Source: a virus
IMG/VR virus record: IMGVR_UViG_3300042197_003344
Coordinates: 1 to 64,000 of that record
DNA: 64,000 nucleotides
Direction: 5' to 3' (one strand)
The notes below the pieces were generated by a model, which saw only the letters and a program-made list of their open reading frames with translations, was not told where the DNA came from and searched no databases. Of this stretch, positions 57,052 through 64,000 are shown one piece after another (the first letter of the stretch is position 1; each line of letters begins with the position of its first letter). The position numbers and the translations under genes were made by a program.

Positions 57052-57978
57052 TCACTTTGTTCCAACTGCTTCTTGTCTCTCAACAGACTGCTCTTGTGGA
57101 GTTTCTGTTTTCGGGGTTTCCGAAGGTGCGGAGTTCGTTTGAACCAACTCATTTTTCTTCTCCTCGTTTTTTACAGCGACCGTTTCAGACTTAAAGGCCC
57201 AGTGTCCTTTTCTAACACCATCATTGATCATCTCGATAACAGCAGCATGAATGGCTAATTGTACTGCCTTGTTCATTGATTCGTTAGTTGCTGACCCTGT
57301 TTCTATTTCTAAAGCCTGTGTTCCTGCATCGTAAAATCTAAGAACTCCTAGTTTATCCATAAAACTAATAACTTTTTTATTAGTATTAACAACTACTAAG
57401 ACTTCTCCGGTAGCCACAGAAACTGCTCTTAAACTAACAGTTACTTCGTCTTGTTGATACTGTGTTGTAGCACCAATACCTAATAATCTAGCGCCACTAC
57501 CTCCGCTCATTGTATTAGAATCGTAGCCAATAATACCACCTTCTACAAGTATTCCAGCGAACAACATAGGAGGTAAAGGCTGTGCTTTATCTCCTTGATA
57601 AAGTTCTCTCATTTGACGAATTAACTGACGTTCTTTTACAAGATTATCTAATCCGCCTCTTTCTAAAACTTTGAACCATTTGCCGCTTCCAACATCTTGT
57701 AAACTTTTAACAAGATAAGCATCTGCACCTTGTGTGACAGCAGAACTAAGGCTAGCAATGACCTGGCTAGATTTTCTTTGTCCGGTCATATCCCTAAAAT
57801 TATAAACTGCTACAGTGATAGCGCCTGTAGAAGGTTCTGGAAGTTTTACTTCATTCTTAAGTTTAGGTGCGATGACTACAGGATCTTCAAAACTTCTTAC
57901 AGCATTTCCCATCGTTCCGCAACCTGCTAATAAAATAGCCAGTACTATAGGTGTTATTTTTGTTATGGTACTAGCCAT
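57052..57978 (-). CDS. csgG: CsgG-type outer-membrane curli secretion channel
   Basis: 308 aa. Lipoprotein signal with lipobox LLAGC, then TGAITVAVYNFRDMTGQRK, SSAVTQGADAYLVKSL, WFKVLERGGLDNLVKERQLI and DEVTVSLRAVSVATGEVLVVV, all characteristic CsgG blocks. Forms the nonameric outer-membrane pore that exports curlin. A low-complexity Glu/Pro tail of ~45 residues is added. Start overlaps the end of csgF by 16 bases. Confidence 0.95.
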   Translation of the reverse strand: MASTITKITPIVLAILLAGCGTMGNAVRSFEDPVVIAPKLKNEVKLPEPSTGAITVAVYNFRDMTGQRKSSQVIASLSSAVTQGADAYLVKSLQDVGSGKWFKVLERGGLDNLVKERQLIRQMRELYQGDKAQPLPPMLFAGILVEGGIIGYDSNTMSGGSGARLLGIGATTQYQQDEVTVSLRAVSVATGEVLVVVNTNKKVISFMDKLGVLRFYDAGTQALEIETGSATNESMNKAVQLAIHAAVIEMINDGVRKGHWAFKSETVAVKNEEKKNELVQTNSAPSETPKTETPQEQSVERQEAVGTK

Positions 57979-58421
57979 CCGAAGTCTCCTATTGGTACGG
58001 TCATCGTAGTAACATTACCGTTAGCATCTCTAATGGTTATTTCAATCATATTACCTGCTTTGGTGTATGTGATTGTTCCGCCATTGAATACAAATGTTCC
58101 GGTGGCTTGAGTTCCCTGGCCCTCAAATAATTTTTCAGTTATCTGTCTTGCTAGTTCATTGTAAACACGACTTTCTAAGTTTGCCACAAACTTGGCCATT
58201 GTGGTGTTTTTAGCATCGTTTTCTGCTTTCAATTCATCGGCTTTTTTCTCTGCGGCAATTGCAAGTTTTCGACTTAGTTCTTGACTGTAGATAGTTAAGG
58301 CATGACTTGAAAACCCAATGCCTGAAAAGGAAGGACTGTTGAATTGATGGACAAGTTCGGCAGCTTGTCCTGCTGTCGATAAGGATAAAAATATCCCTAA
58401 AGATACTAACGTTTTCTTCAT
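57963..58421 (-). CDS. csgF: CsgF-type curli assembly protein
   Basis: 152 aa. Signal peptide ending AGQAAELVHQ, then FNSPSFSGIGFSSHALTI, the conserved CsgF N-terminus that inserts into the CsgG constriction, and the C-terminal domain with TFVFNGGTITYTKAG. First gene of the curli block, followed directly by csgG. CsgG/CsgF pairs are known in marine T4-like phages, but fibre-like partners are not usual there. Confidence 0.95.
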   Translation of the reverse strand: MKKTLVSLGIFLSLSTAGQAAELVHQFNSPSFSGIGFSSHALTIYSQELSRKLAIAAEKKADELKAENDAKNTTMAKFVANLESRVYNELARQITEKLFEGQGTQATGTFVFNGGTITYTKAGNMIEITIRDANGNVTTMTVPIGDFGWLVP

Positions 58422-58444
58422 CGGTTCGCTCCCGGTTACCTAAT

Positions 58445-58450
58445 TATTTA
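58445..58450 (-). promoter_or_regulatory. Late-type box upstream of csgF
   Basis: Minus-strand CTAAATAATT 23 bases before the csgF ATG, inside a CCGGTT/AACCGG inverted repeat. Confidence 0.4.
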
Positions 58451-58480
58451 GTGAACCGGTAATTCCGATAATAGTATGAG

Positions 58481-58849
58481 TTAAACCAATAGAATGTAAG
58501 CGATACCTAGATAGGTGGCCTGATGTGCAAGTTGATCTAAACCAAATTGATTCCAAAATTGTGGCTTAGTGTTGTCTTTACAACCATATTTTACTTTTAC
58601 AAAATCTATTATGTAATGTAAAATTCCTTCAACAAATGCGATTATTAAAATTGCCAATCCCGATAATGGATGTATTAGGCTGAACAATAATAAAGCTACT
58701 AATGTGCATAACACATGATCTGCACTGTGACTTATGCCAATGGGATCTAACCAAACGCCTTTTTTAACAGTCTGTAAATAGGTTTGGATTTTGAAATCTG
58801 CGTACCAATGTTTGATCTGAAGAAATAATAAAAGTAGCAGTATTTCCAT
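58481..58849 (-). CDS. DUF3307-type membrane protein
   Basis: 122 aa. KHWYADFKIQTYLQTVKKG, SHSADHVLCTLVALLLF and HYIIDFVKVKYG fit the DUF3307 membrane family found in phages and bacteria; several His residues flank the helices. Function unknown. A TATAAATA box lies 6 bases before the ATG. Confidence 0.75.
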   Translation of the reverse strand: MEILLLLLFLQIKHWYADFKIQTYLQTVKKGVWLDPIGISHSADHVLCTLVALLLFSLIHPLSGLAILIIAFVEGILHYIIDFVKVKYGCKDNTKPQFWNQFGLDQLAHQATYLGIAYILLV

Positions 58850-58855
58850 TTATTC

Positions 58856-58863
58856 TATTTATA
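58856..58863 (-). promoter_or_regulatory. Late-type box (TATAAATA)
   Basis: A perfect minus-strand TATAAATA, 6 bases before the DUF3307 start codon. Confidence 0.6.
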
Positions 58864-58874
58864 TAGCATTTTCC

Positions 58875-58935
58875 CTAGATTTCAGGAAAAAGGCAGTCTT
58901 GAATAAAAACTCTTACATCTTCCTTATTTACTGAG
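58875..58935 (-). pseudogene. Duplicated C-terminal fragment of the bilin reductase gene
   Basis: The minus frame ending at TAG 58875 reads SVNKEDVRVFIQDCLFPEI, whose last 15 residues are identical to the C-terminus of the bilin reductase at 60034. The DNA matches by eye at only about 75%, so it is a diverged copy. No start codon or upstream homology remains. It lies just after the 352-aa gene that separates it from the intact gene. Confidence 0.85.
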
Positions 58936-58963
58936 GATCGATGACGGATTAATGCTGCGAGAA

Positions 58964-60022
58964 TTATTTTGCAATAGCAGATATTTTTGGAAATGCTTCT
59001 GCTGGTCTTGGAGAAATAGGATACGCAGCACTAACACTGATATTACTCACAGAAAGTAAATCTCCTAAACTATCTGCATAGTTTGTTCTAGCCGGGCGTT
59101 TACCTGCATGAACGAATAATATACCCATTCCTGCCGCTTTGGCACCAAAATATAATTCTAAATTGGCTAGCCCGTGATAATACAAAGCATCTTTTGCATT
59201 TTTGCTTTTAAGAGATTCTTCTATCTGAGGTAGATATTTGTTATTAGAACCCCACAATGCTCCTATAGTAGCAACAGCATCTTTAACTATTTGATCCGCC
59301 TTATCTGGATTAGAATTCATTCCTGCTACTATATGTTCCATAGAGTAACCGCTTTTACCCGCACCGGTAATCAAATTTCCGTATTTTTGTAAAAATTTTG
59401 ATACTTCTGCTGAGTATGGTGCAATATTTGTTTTCACATCATCATCGCTGAATCTACCTGCGGTTTTTCCGCCCTTGACTTCTATTTCGCGGTTATCGCT
59501 GATGACAGTTAGGTCACCTTTGCTTCCTTTAGTTAAATTTTTACTATGTGTGGAAAATAAAATTTCGCCGGGACCAATACGCTGTCCTGGTTGATACATC
59601 AACATATCATCAAAATAATGGGCTACTTCGGCAGATGTATTATAGTAGGGAATAATCTTTGAAAGATCACTAGATGTTGCTTTCAATGCATTTAAATTCA
59701 CAAGGCTGTCATCTTCTAACTTTAAGATAATATCTTTTATCTCTTTTGAAGTGAGCCCGTTTCCTATCATAAACTTAGCCATTTCCTTATAATGCGATTT
59801 AGTATCTCTATCATCTACATTCGATAATGGGGTGGCAACAGCACCGTATGTTGAAGGTGTTTTGGGTTTAGTTTTGGTTCCTGGGCCATTAATGGCTAGA
59901 TCTATTAAATCTTGAAGTTTTTGTAACAGTCGTGGGTCCGTATTTGGTGATAGTTTTTGCACACCTTGGGCGATCTGATTGATTTGCTGCGGAGTTTCAG
60001 TTATTAATTCAAATGCTCTCAT
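58964..60022 (-). CDS. Hypothetical protein, possible inserted nuclease-like gene
   Basis: The start is set at ATG 60022 (MRAFELITETPQQ), 5 bases after a TAAATA box; 352 aa. Contains DLTVISDNREIEVKGGKTAG, where EVK could be the core of a PD-(D/E)xK nuclease fold. The rest is helical (KEMAKFMIGNGLTSKEIKDI; LYYHGLANLELYFGAKAAG). It is flanked by the intact bilin reductase 3' end and a diverged copy of it, a pattern typical of homing-type insertions. Nuclease activity is inference. Confidence 0.65.
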   Translation of the reverse strand: MRAFELITETPQQINQIAQGVQKLSPNTDPRLLQKLQDLIDLAINGPGTKTKPKTPSTYGAVATPLSNVDDRDTKSHYKEMAKFMIGNGLTSKEIKDIILKLEDDSLVNLNALKATSSDLSKIIPYYNTSAEVAHYFDDMLMYQPGQRIGPGEILFSTHSKNLTKGSKGDLTVISDNREIEVKGGKTAGRFSDDDVKTNIAPYSAEVSKFLQKYGNLITGAGKSGYSMEHIVAGMNSNPDKADQIVKDAVATIGALWGSNNKYLPQIEESLKSKNAKDALYYHGLANLELYFGAKAAGMGILFVHAGKRPARTNYADSLGDLLSVSNISVSAAYPISPRPAEAFPKISAIAK

Positions 60023-60033
60023 GCCAATATTTA

Positions 60034-60714
60034 TCAGATTTCTGGGAATAGACAATCCTGTATAAACACCCTAACATCCTCTTCAGAAAGGCCTAAACTG
60101 ACCATTACACGCGGTGTATGGGGGTTTTGCTTTTGATTTTGAGCATAGAAATTCTGTTCAAATGTAGTGTCTGCTACTTTATGGTTAGTTTCACCTACTG
60201 TTTCTATGTAATGGTTTATTAGTATGTGTGCTAGATTTTCTATTTGATTTAATTCGTGTTCATCACTGACATTTCCTGCAGCTATCATACTCGAACTGAA
60301 AATACGCTGTGCCCAATCAGGAAGATCGCGTTTTTTAATCCATTCATATCTGCTGACTTCTTCAGCAAAATATTCTATCATCGGATGATTTCGATCAGTT
60401 GTGGGACTGTAATCTATGAAACAGCCTGTGATCTTGTTTTTGCCTGCGATTACGTCAAAGCCAAATATGGGAGCCGGGTTATGGGTATGCGGAAAGACGC
60501 AGCAGTGCATCATCCAGAGACCCTTTGTGGATCGGGAATCGACTACATCGATATGGGCTCTGCGATAATTGCCGCTGCTCCAAACACGATTTACCCAACC
60601 CGACTGATTAAATCTTTCCATGCCAGGTTCAAAAGCTTCTACACCTGTTTCTGAAAATTTATTTTCTAGTAGCTGTTGTATTTCTATTAGGGTGTCCCAT
60701 ACTTTACTGTTCAA
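60034..60714 (-). CDS. pcyX: Ferredoxin-dependent bilin reductase, PcyX-like
   Basis: 226 aa. NYRRAHIDVVDSRSTKGLWM, CVFPHTHNPAPIFGFDVIAG and TGCFIDYSPT are characteristic of the FDBR family (PcyA/PebA/PebS/PcyX). It reduces biliverdin from heme oxygenase to a bilin pigment using reduced ferredoxin. PcyX-type enzymes are known from marine phages of non-photosynthetic hosts, always near heme oxygenase as here (61179). The symbol is tentative within the family. Confidence 0.88.
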   Translation of the reverse strand: MNSKVWDTLIEIQQLLENKFSETGVEAFEPGMERFNQSGWVNRVWSSGNYRRAHIDVVDSRSTKGLWMMHCCVFPHTHNPAPIFGFDVIAGKNKITGCFIDYSPTTDRNHPMIEYFAEEVSRYEWIKKRDLPDWAQRIFSSSMIAAGNVSDEHELNQIENLAHILINHYIETVGETNHKVADTTFEQNFYAQNQKQNPHTPRVMVSLGLSEEDVRVFIQDCLFPEI

Positions 60715-61198
60715 GTGGTTCTCCTTGATCGTTCACTTCGATCCAAGTGTAGTCTCCCAACCATTTTACTCTGCAGATATATTCATACCAATCTGGTGCT
60801 CCGGTACTCCAGTCATTAGGACCATGAAGTGTAAGAAGTGTACCACCTTTTCTATTATCATATGCTAACCAATATATCTGTCCGTGGTAGGTTTGAAATT
60901 GATATTTGGCCGCGTGGACTAGATCTGTAATCTCTAATCTACGTTTTATGCTGGCTGCTTGTTTTTGGAGCACAGCCACCAACTCCATTATGCGATTATA
61001 CTCTTGTTGCCCGTGCATACGAGCAACATTGACCATTATATCTTTTTGTTTTTCGACAGGTATAAGATCAAATGCTGGACCGCCAACTTCGGTTGGATAA
61101 GGGGTAACGTTTCTATTAAAAAATTGTACGAGAGAATCACCGACTTGACTGTCGTAACTGTCCTTGCCTTTGGCTCGATTACTTTTGTGATCCGTCAT
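60704..61198 (-). CDS. DUF2452 family protein
   Basis: 164 aa. VTPYPTEVGGPAFDLIPVE, QQEYNRIMELVAVLQKQA and YWLAYDNRKGGTLLTLHGPNDW match the DUF2452 pattern. Function unknown. Sits between heme oxygenase and the bilin reductase with overlaps (20 and 11 bases), so it may belong to bilin synthesis. Confidence 0.8.
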   Translation of the reverse strand: MTDHKSNRAKGKDSYDSQVGDSLVQFFNRNVTPYPTEVGGPAFDLIPVEKQKDIMVNVARMHGQQEYNRIMELVAVLQKQAASIKRRLEITDLVHAAKYQFQTYHGQIYWLAYDNRKGGTLLTLHGPNDWSTGAPDWYEYICRVKWLGDYTWIEVNDQGEPLEQ

Positions 61199-61727
61199 TT
61201 AGGTCTTTCATAATTCGGATAGCCCATTCAAAGGCTACGCGAGCTTCGTCGCCTAAATCATCTGTTAGTTCTGCACGAATCTGTTCTTTAAGTTTTTCCG
61301 GATCTTTAAATTTGTAAAAACGACCTTGGCCAGGTACACGTTTAGCTATCATCTGACCTCCGTACAGGTCGCCCATATGTCGACAGTAAAGATGTGCTTT
61401 GATTAAATTCTTTCTTTCTGGATCATTGGATAGTTCTAGTAGATAATTATGATACTCGATAGTAGAAGGTAACCATTTAAAATTATGATCTTTGCCTGCT
61501 AGTTCAATAAAATCTTGATAAATCGGCCAGGCTCTTTCTATATCCGGTAGGTTAGTGAAATTGCCTAGTATTTTGTTACCCATTTCAATAGGTTGATAAA
61601 TCAAAACCATTTGCCATAGATAGTTGGCATAATCTTCTTTGGATATAGATCCGCTTAGAAGTTTCTTAGCGAATTCTGTGCGTTCTGCATCTGAATGCAA
61701 GTCTTTGGTTATTTCTCGTAAGCTCAT
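61179..61727 (-). CDS. Heme oxygenase
   Basis: 182 aa. TKDLHSDAERTEFAKKLLSG carries the proximal heme His, and CRHMGDLYGGQMIAKR is the distal-helix GxxxGG motif. It opens heme to biliverdin, releasing iron and CO, and feeds the adjacent bilin reductase. A TAAATA box lies 7 bases before the ATG. Confidence 0.93.
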   Translation of the reverse strand: MSLREITKDLHSDAERTEFAKKLLSGSISKEDYANYLWQMVLIYQPIEMGNKILGNFTNLPDIERAWPIYQDFIELAGKDHNFKWLPSTIEYHNYLLELSNDPERKNLIKAHLYCRHMGDLYGGQMIAKRVPGQGRFYKFKDPEKLKEQIRAELTDDLGDEARVAFEWAIRIMKDLNDGSQK

Positions 61728-61734
61728 AGTGAGT

Positions 61735-61740
61735 TATTTA
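61735..61740 (-). promoter_or_regulatory. Late-type box (TAAATA)
   Basis: Minus-strand GTAAATAAC, 7 bases before the heme oxygenase start codon. Confidence 0.45.
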
Positions 61741-62004
61741 CACTTTAGAAATTTTCAATAACAATAATAAGAGATCTTTTTCGTTGTCAAATTTAATGAA
61801 AAAGGTGTTTCCGTTATTTTTTTGATATTGCCATTTAGCACCTAATTTTCCGAAGGACTGTTCTATTGTTTTGATAAAATCCAATCTACCTAATCTTCCT
61901 AAAGTAGCTGCCGGAGTTCTGTAATCTTTGATCAACGCCCAATGTCCAAATCTTTTCGATCCCACATTTTGATAAGAAACTATTTTGTAATTTTCTTGTA
62001 TCAT
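61738..62004 (-). CDS. Small hypothetical protein, 88 aa
   Basis: Starts MIQENYKIVSYQNVGSKRFG and ends NTFFIKFDNEKDLLLLLLKI. The aromatic strand plus acidic turn plus hydrophobic end loosely resembles the LRW-family small proteins at 45.7-47.3 kb. Overlaps the end of clpS by 4 bases. Confidence 0.65.
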   Translation of the reverse strand: MIQENYKIVSYQNVGSKRFGHWALIKDYRTPAATLGRLGRLDFIKTIEQSFGKLGAKWQYQKNNGNTFFIKFDNEKDLLLLLLKISKV

Positions 62005-62300
62005 TCTCTTTCTAAATTAATCTGTAACGGAAAACCGTTCAGTCTAGAAAGTTTAGTTGATTCTACTGATTTATGTTCAGCGATTTCATAATTGAAAACC
62101 CCTACTACAGCAGAACCTGTGTTATGGATTTCTAAGGTAAGATCCTTGGCCACATCTTCTTTGTGTTTGAAAATCGATGTCAAAAGTTCGATGACAAATT
62201 CCATTGGAGTTTGGTCATCATTTAAAAAAACCACTTTCCATAAAGAAGGAGGTTGTAAATTAACTTTAACTTTTTCTTCTGTTTTGATTTCTGTGCTCAT
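62001..62300 (-). CDS. clpS: ClpS adaptor
   Basis: 99 aa. LWKVVFLNDDQTPMEFVIEL (NDDxTPMEFV motif), then IHNTGSAVVGVFNYEIAEHK. ClpS binds N-degrons and delivers them to ClpA(P). A phage ClpP-like protease is at 43158. Known in other T4-like aquatic phages. Confidence 0.93.
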   Translation of the reverse strand: MSTEIKTEEKVKVNLQPPSLWKVVFLNDDQTPMEFVIELLTSIFKHKEDVAKDLTLEIHNTGSAVVGVFNYEIAEHKSVESTKLSRLNGFPLQINLERE

Positions 62301-62316
62301 TCGATGCTCCGGTATC

Positions 62317-62338
62317 AGTGGGGGATTTCTCCCCCACT
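62317..62338. other. GC-rich tetraloop hairpin between hsp20 and clpS
   Basis: AGTGGGGGA-TTTC-TCCCCCACT (minus-strand loop GAAA), a 9-bp stem. No T-tract on the minus strand, so it may be an RNA stability or processing element rather than a terminator. Confidence 0.55.
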
Positions 62339-62342
62339 ATTA

Positions 62343-62780
62343 TTACTTAACCTCTACGATATCGATTACTTTAGGTTTGGCAGACTCTGGAATATTTCTT
62401 GTCAATTTAATAGACAGCATTCCGTTTTGTGTCTCTGCACCTACTACTTCGATATGTTCAGCCAAAGGAAATTCTTTGCAGAAATCTCTGGTAGCCAGTC
62501 CTCGATGTAGATATACGATTTCTGCACTTTCGTTCGGTGTTTCGCTTTCTCCTTTAACGATTAATACATTATCCTCTACAGTTACTGAAATTTCTTCTTT
62601 CTTAAATCCGGTAACAGCAATCTGGATTTCGTATTGATTCTCGCCAGTTTTGAGAATGTTATGTGGTGGGTAGTTATTGGATACACTATTAGCGAAGCGT
62701 CGTTCCATTTGATCGAACATCGTGTCGAAACCAATAAGTGCTCTGTTGATAGCATCAAGTCTTGCTAGTGCGTTATTCAT
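62343..62780 (-). CDS. hsp20: Small heat-shock protein (Hsp20/IbpA type)
   Basis: 145 aa. An alpha-crystallin domain spans about 40-130: YEIQIAVTGFKKEEISVTVE, VKGESE, LHRGLATRDFCKEFPL and NGMLSIKLTRNIPE. AAGGAGATC precedes the ATG. A holdase chaperone common in T4-like aquatic phages. Confidence 0.93.
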   Translation of the reverse strand: MNNALARLDAINRALIGFDTMFDQMERRFANSVSNNYPPHNILKTGENQYEIQIAVTGFKKEEISVTVEDNVLIVKGESETPNESAEIVYLHRGLATRDFCKEFPLAEHIEVVGAETQNGMLSIKLTRNIPESAKPKVIDIVEVK

Positions 62781-62835
62781 AATGATCTCCTTATAAAGTA
62801 AGATAAACTGGGCCCTATGCCCTTATTACCGATCC

Positions 62836-63015
62836 TCACCCGAGTGACCTGTAATTCTTTTTTTCTGTTTCTTGAAGAGTTTCTTCTGCGATTAGTTTAG
62901 AAACTTCTTCAATTGCAGATTGTTCTTTTTTAAAGATAGTATCCCAATTAGAATCGAAAGTTTTTTGATCGACACTGAACGGGCGAGCTCTACTACCTTT
63001 ACCTGCTTCAGCCAT
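62836..63015 (-). CDS. Small conserved phage protein, 59 aa
   Basis: ATG 63015 with AAGGAATGAG ahead, 3 bases after the dnaK stop. Starts MAEAGKGSRARPFSVDQKTF and contains DSNWDTIFKKE; the RPFSV...W..IF pattern is common in small T4-like phage proteins of unknown role. Confidence 0.75.
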   Translation of the reverse strand: MAEAGKGSRARPFSVDQKTFDSNWDTIFKKEQSAIEEVSKLIAEETLQETEKKNYRSLG

Positions 63016-63018
63016 CGC

Positions 63019-64000
63019 TCATTCCTTTTTTTCTGTAAACGTAGCATCCACTACATTATCATCTGTAGGACCTTCGCTGGCTGCTGTTTCCTGAGATGCT
63101 TGCTGTTTAGATTGCTTCTTTTCTAACAGTGTTTTCATTGCAGGATAAACTTTATTCAATTCTTCGGTAATTTTATCCTTGTCGTCACTCTTGAGAGATT
63201 CTTCCACTGATTTTAATGCAGACTCTAATTCGTTGATTTCGGATTCAGAAAGTTCGTTACGATGTTCCTCGAGATCTTTCTTGACTTCGTGAATTTGAGC
63301 TTCTGCAGAGTTCTTAGTATCGATTAGTTCTCTAGCTTTTTTATCAGCTTCTGCATTTATTTCAGCATCTTGAATCATTTGTTCAATCTGTTCTTTGCTC
63401 AGACCGCTATCTGATTTGATAGTGATCTTATTTTCTTTACCTGTGTTTTTGTCTTTGGCAGAGATATTCATAATACCATTGGCATCAATATCAAAGGTAA
63501 CTTCGATCTGAGGTAGTCCTCGACGTGCCGGGGCAATGCCTTCGAGATTAAATTCACCTAATAGCTTGTTGTGCTGAACAAGCTCGCGCTCGCCTTGGAA
63601 TACTTTGATAGTAACAGCAGGCTGATTGTCTTCAGCTGTTGAGAATGTCTGTTGACCTTTGGTAGGAATGGTAGTGTTCTTTTGAATGATCTTTGCCATA
63701 ACACCACCCAAGGTCTCAATACCCAAGCTCAGTGGAGTTACATCCAATAAAAGAACATCGGTTCTATCTCCGCCTAGCACAGCGCCTTGGATAGCAGCAC
63801 CTACAGCAACAGCTTCGTCTGGATTCACATCCTTACGCGGGGCTTTGCCAAATAGCTTTTCTACTTCTTCTTGTACCTTAGGCATACGTGTTTGGCCGCC
63901 AACAAGAATAACTTCGTCGATGTCTGTGGCAGTAACACCTGCATCTTGCATGGCCGTGCGACAAGGAGCAAGGCTGCGTTGGATTAGATCCTCCACCAGG
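63019..64000 (-). CDS. dnaK: DnaK (Hsp70) chaperone, C-terminal half (5' end outside window)
   Basis: About 326 visible residues with no start, so the gene continues past base 64000. [20 protein letters not shown] and [19 protein letters not shown] are the end of the ATPase domain. [20 protein letters not shown] opens the substrate-binding domain, which includes [19 protein letters not shown] and [15 protein letters not shown]. The lid is helical and the tail ends [14 protein letters not shown], as in DnaK. Rare in phages. Confidence 0.95.
   Translation of the reverse strand, partial: LVEDLIQRSLAPCRTAMQDAGVTATDIDEVILVGGQTRMPKVQEEVEKLFGKAPRKDVNPDEAVAVGAAIQGAVLGGDRTDVLLLDVTPLSLGIETLGGVMAKIIQKNTTIPTKGQQTFSTAEDNQPAVTIKVFQGERELVQHNKLLGEFNLEGIAPARRGLPQIEVTFDIDANGIMNISAKDKNTGKENKITIKSDSGLSKEQIEQMIQDAEINAEADKKARELIDTKNSAEAQIHEVKKDLEEHRNELSESEINELESALKSVEESLKSDDKDKITEELNKVYPAMKTLLEKKQSKQQASQETAASEGPTDDNVVDATFTEKKE

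Noticed and set aside
62092-62637. 181-codon plus-strand frame
   Set aside because: Antisense to clpS and hsp20, which have clear family motifs.
1-64000. Bacterial chromosome fragment
   Set aside because: IF-1, RpoZ, DnaK, ClpP, ClpS and CsgG are present but in non-bacterial neighbourhoods, among tiny overlapping phage-type genes, a compact tRNA array and a fibre gene. The phage reading fits better, although no capsid or terminase gene is visible to prove it.

Overview
The window is best read as a 64 kb piece of a large T4-type (myovirus-like) bacteriophage genome, probably of a marine or freshwater proteobacterium. The DNA is AT-rich and densely packed. Stop and start codons often overlap (ATGA type), small genes are numerous, and there is a large tRNA array. 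TAAATA-type late-promoter boxes resemble the T4 late consensus. A tail-fibre-like protein and several phage-typical genes are present: thyX, hsp20, clpS, heme oxygenase plus bilin reductase, csgG/csgF, 2OG oxygenases and DUF2452/DUF3307 proteins. No terminase, capsid or polymerase gene is in view, so the phage assignment is inference.

Layout. (1) 1-2.4 kb, minus strand: phage hypotheticals, ThyX and a small basic protein, then a malformed tRNA-like gene at 2.43-2.55 kb. (2) 2.6-32.6 kb: a 30 kb accessory island with 11 radical-SAM enzymes and 9 Fe(II)/2OG- or cupin-type hydroxylases. It also holds a cold-shock/prolyl-hydroxylase fusion, SDR enzymes, a methyltransferase, a PP-loop ATPase, an aminotransferase-like protein, an amidinotransferase and two degenerate kinase-like proteins. 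It is arranged as tightly coupled operons in alternating orientation, and several operon heads carry late-type boxes. The chemistry implies a complex modification pathway whose product is unknown; this is the strongest candidate for an undescribed system. (3) 32.7-36.2 kb, minus: tail-fibre-like protein with a 24-bp tandem repeat, two-metal phosphoesterase, HExxH protein, dual-specificity-type phosphatase and translation factor IF-1. (4) 36.3-42.1 kb, minus: 31 tRNA genes with encoded CCA covering all 20 amino acids, including an initiator-like tRNA. Interspersed are RNA polymerase omega (RpoZ), small genes, strong sigma70-type promoters and several unexplained RNA hairpins. (5) 42.3-48.4 kb, minus: small phage genes, ClpP, a tandem family of small paralogues ending in an LRW-like motif, and a metallophosphatase.

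(6) 48.4-49.8 kb, plus: an operon of tiny membrane proteins with two holin-like paralogues, convergent with a D,D-carboxypeptidase-like gene. (7) 49.8-58.4 kb, minus: a CHASE2 adenylate/guanylate cyclase, periplasmic and membrane small proteins, two proteins with curlin-like repeats, a FecR-domain protein, CsgG and CsgF. This is a near-complete curli-like secretion locus without csgE/csgD. (8) 58.5-64 kb, minus: DUF3307 protein, a gene that appears inserted behind the bilin reductase gene with a duplicated reductase C-terminus beyond it, PcyX-like bilin reductase, DUF2452 protein, heme oxygenase, ClpS, Hsp20, and the C-terminal half of DnaK running off the window.

Two promoter classes are visible: near-consensus TTGACA-N17-TATAAT sites in front of the tRNA, IF-1, RpoZ and small-gene blocks, and TAAATA boxes in front of the island, fibre, curli and bilin blocks. 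The inference is that early genes take over translation, transcription and proteostasis, while late genes carry the metabolic, surface and virion functions.
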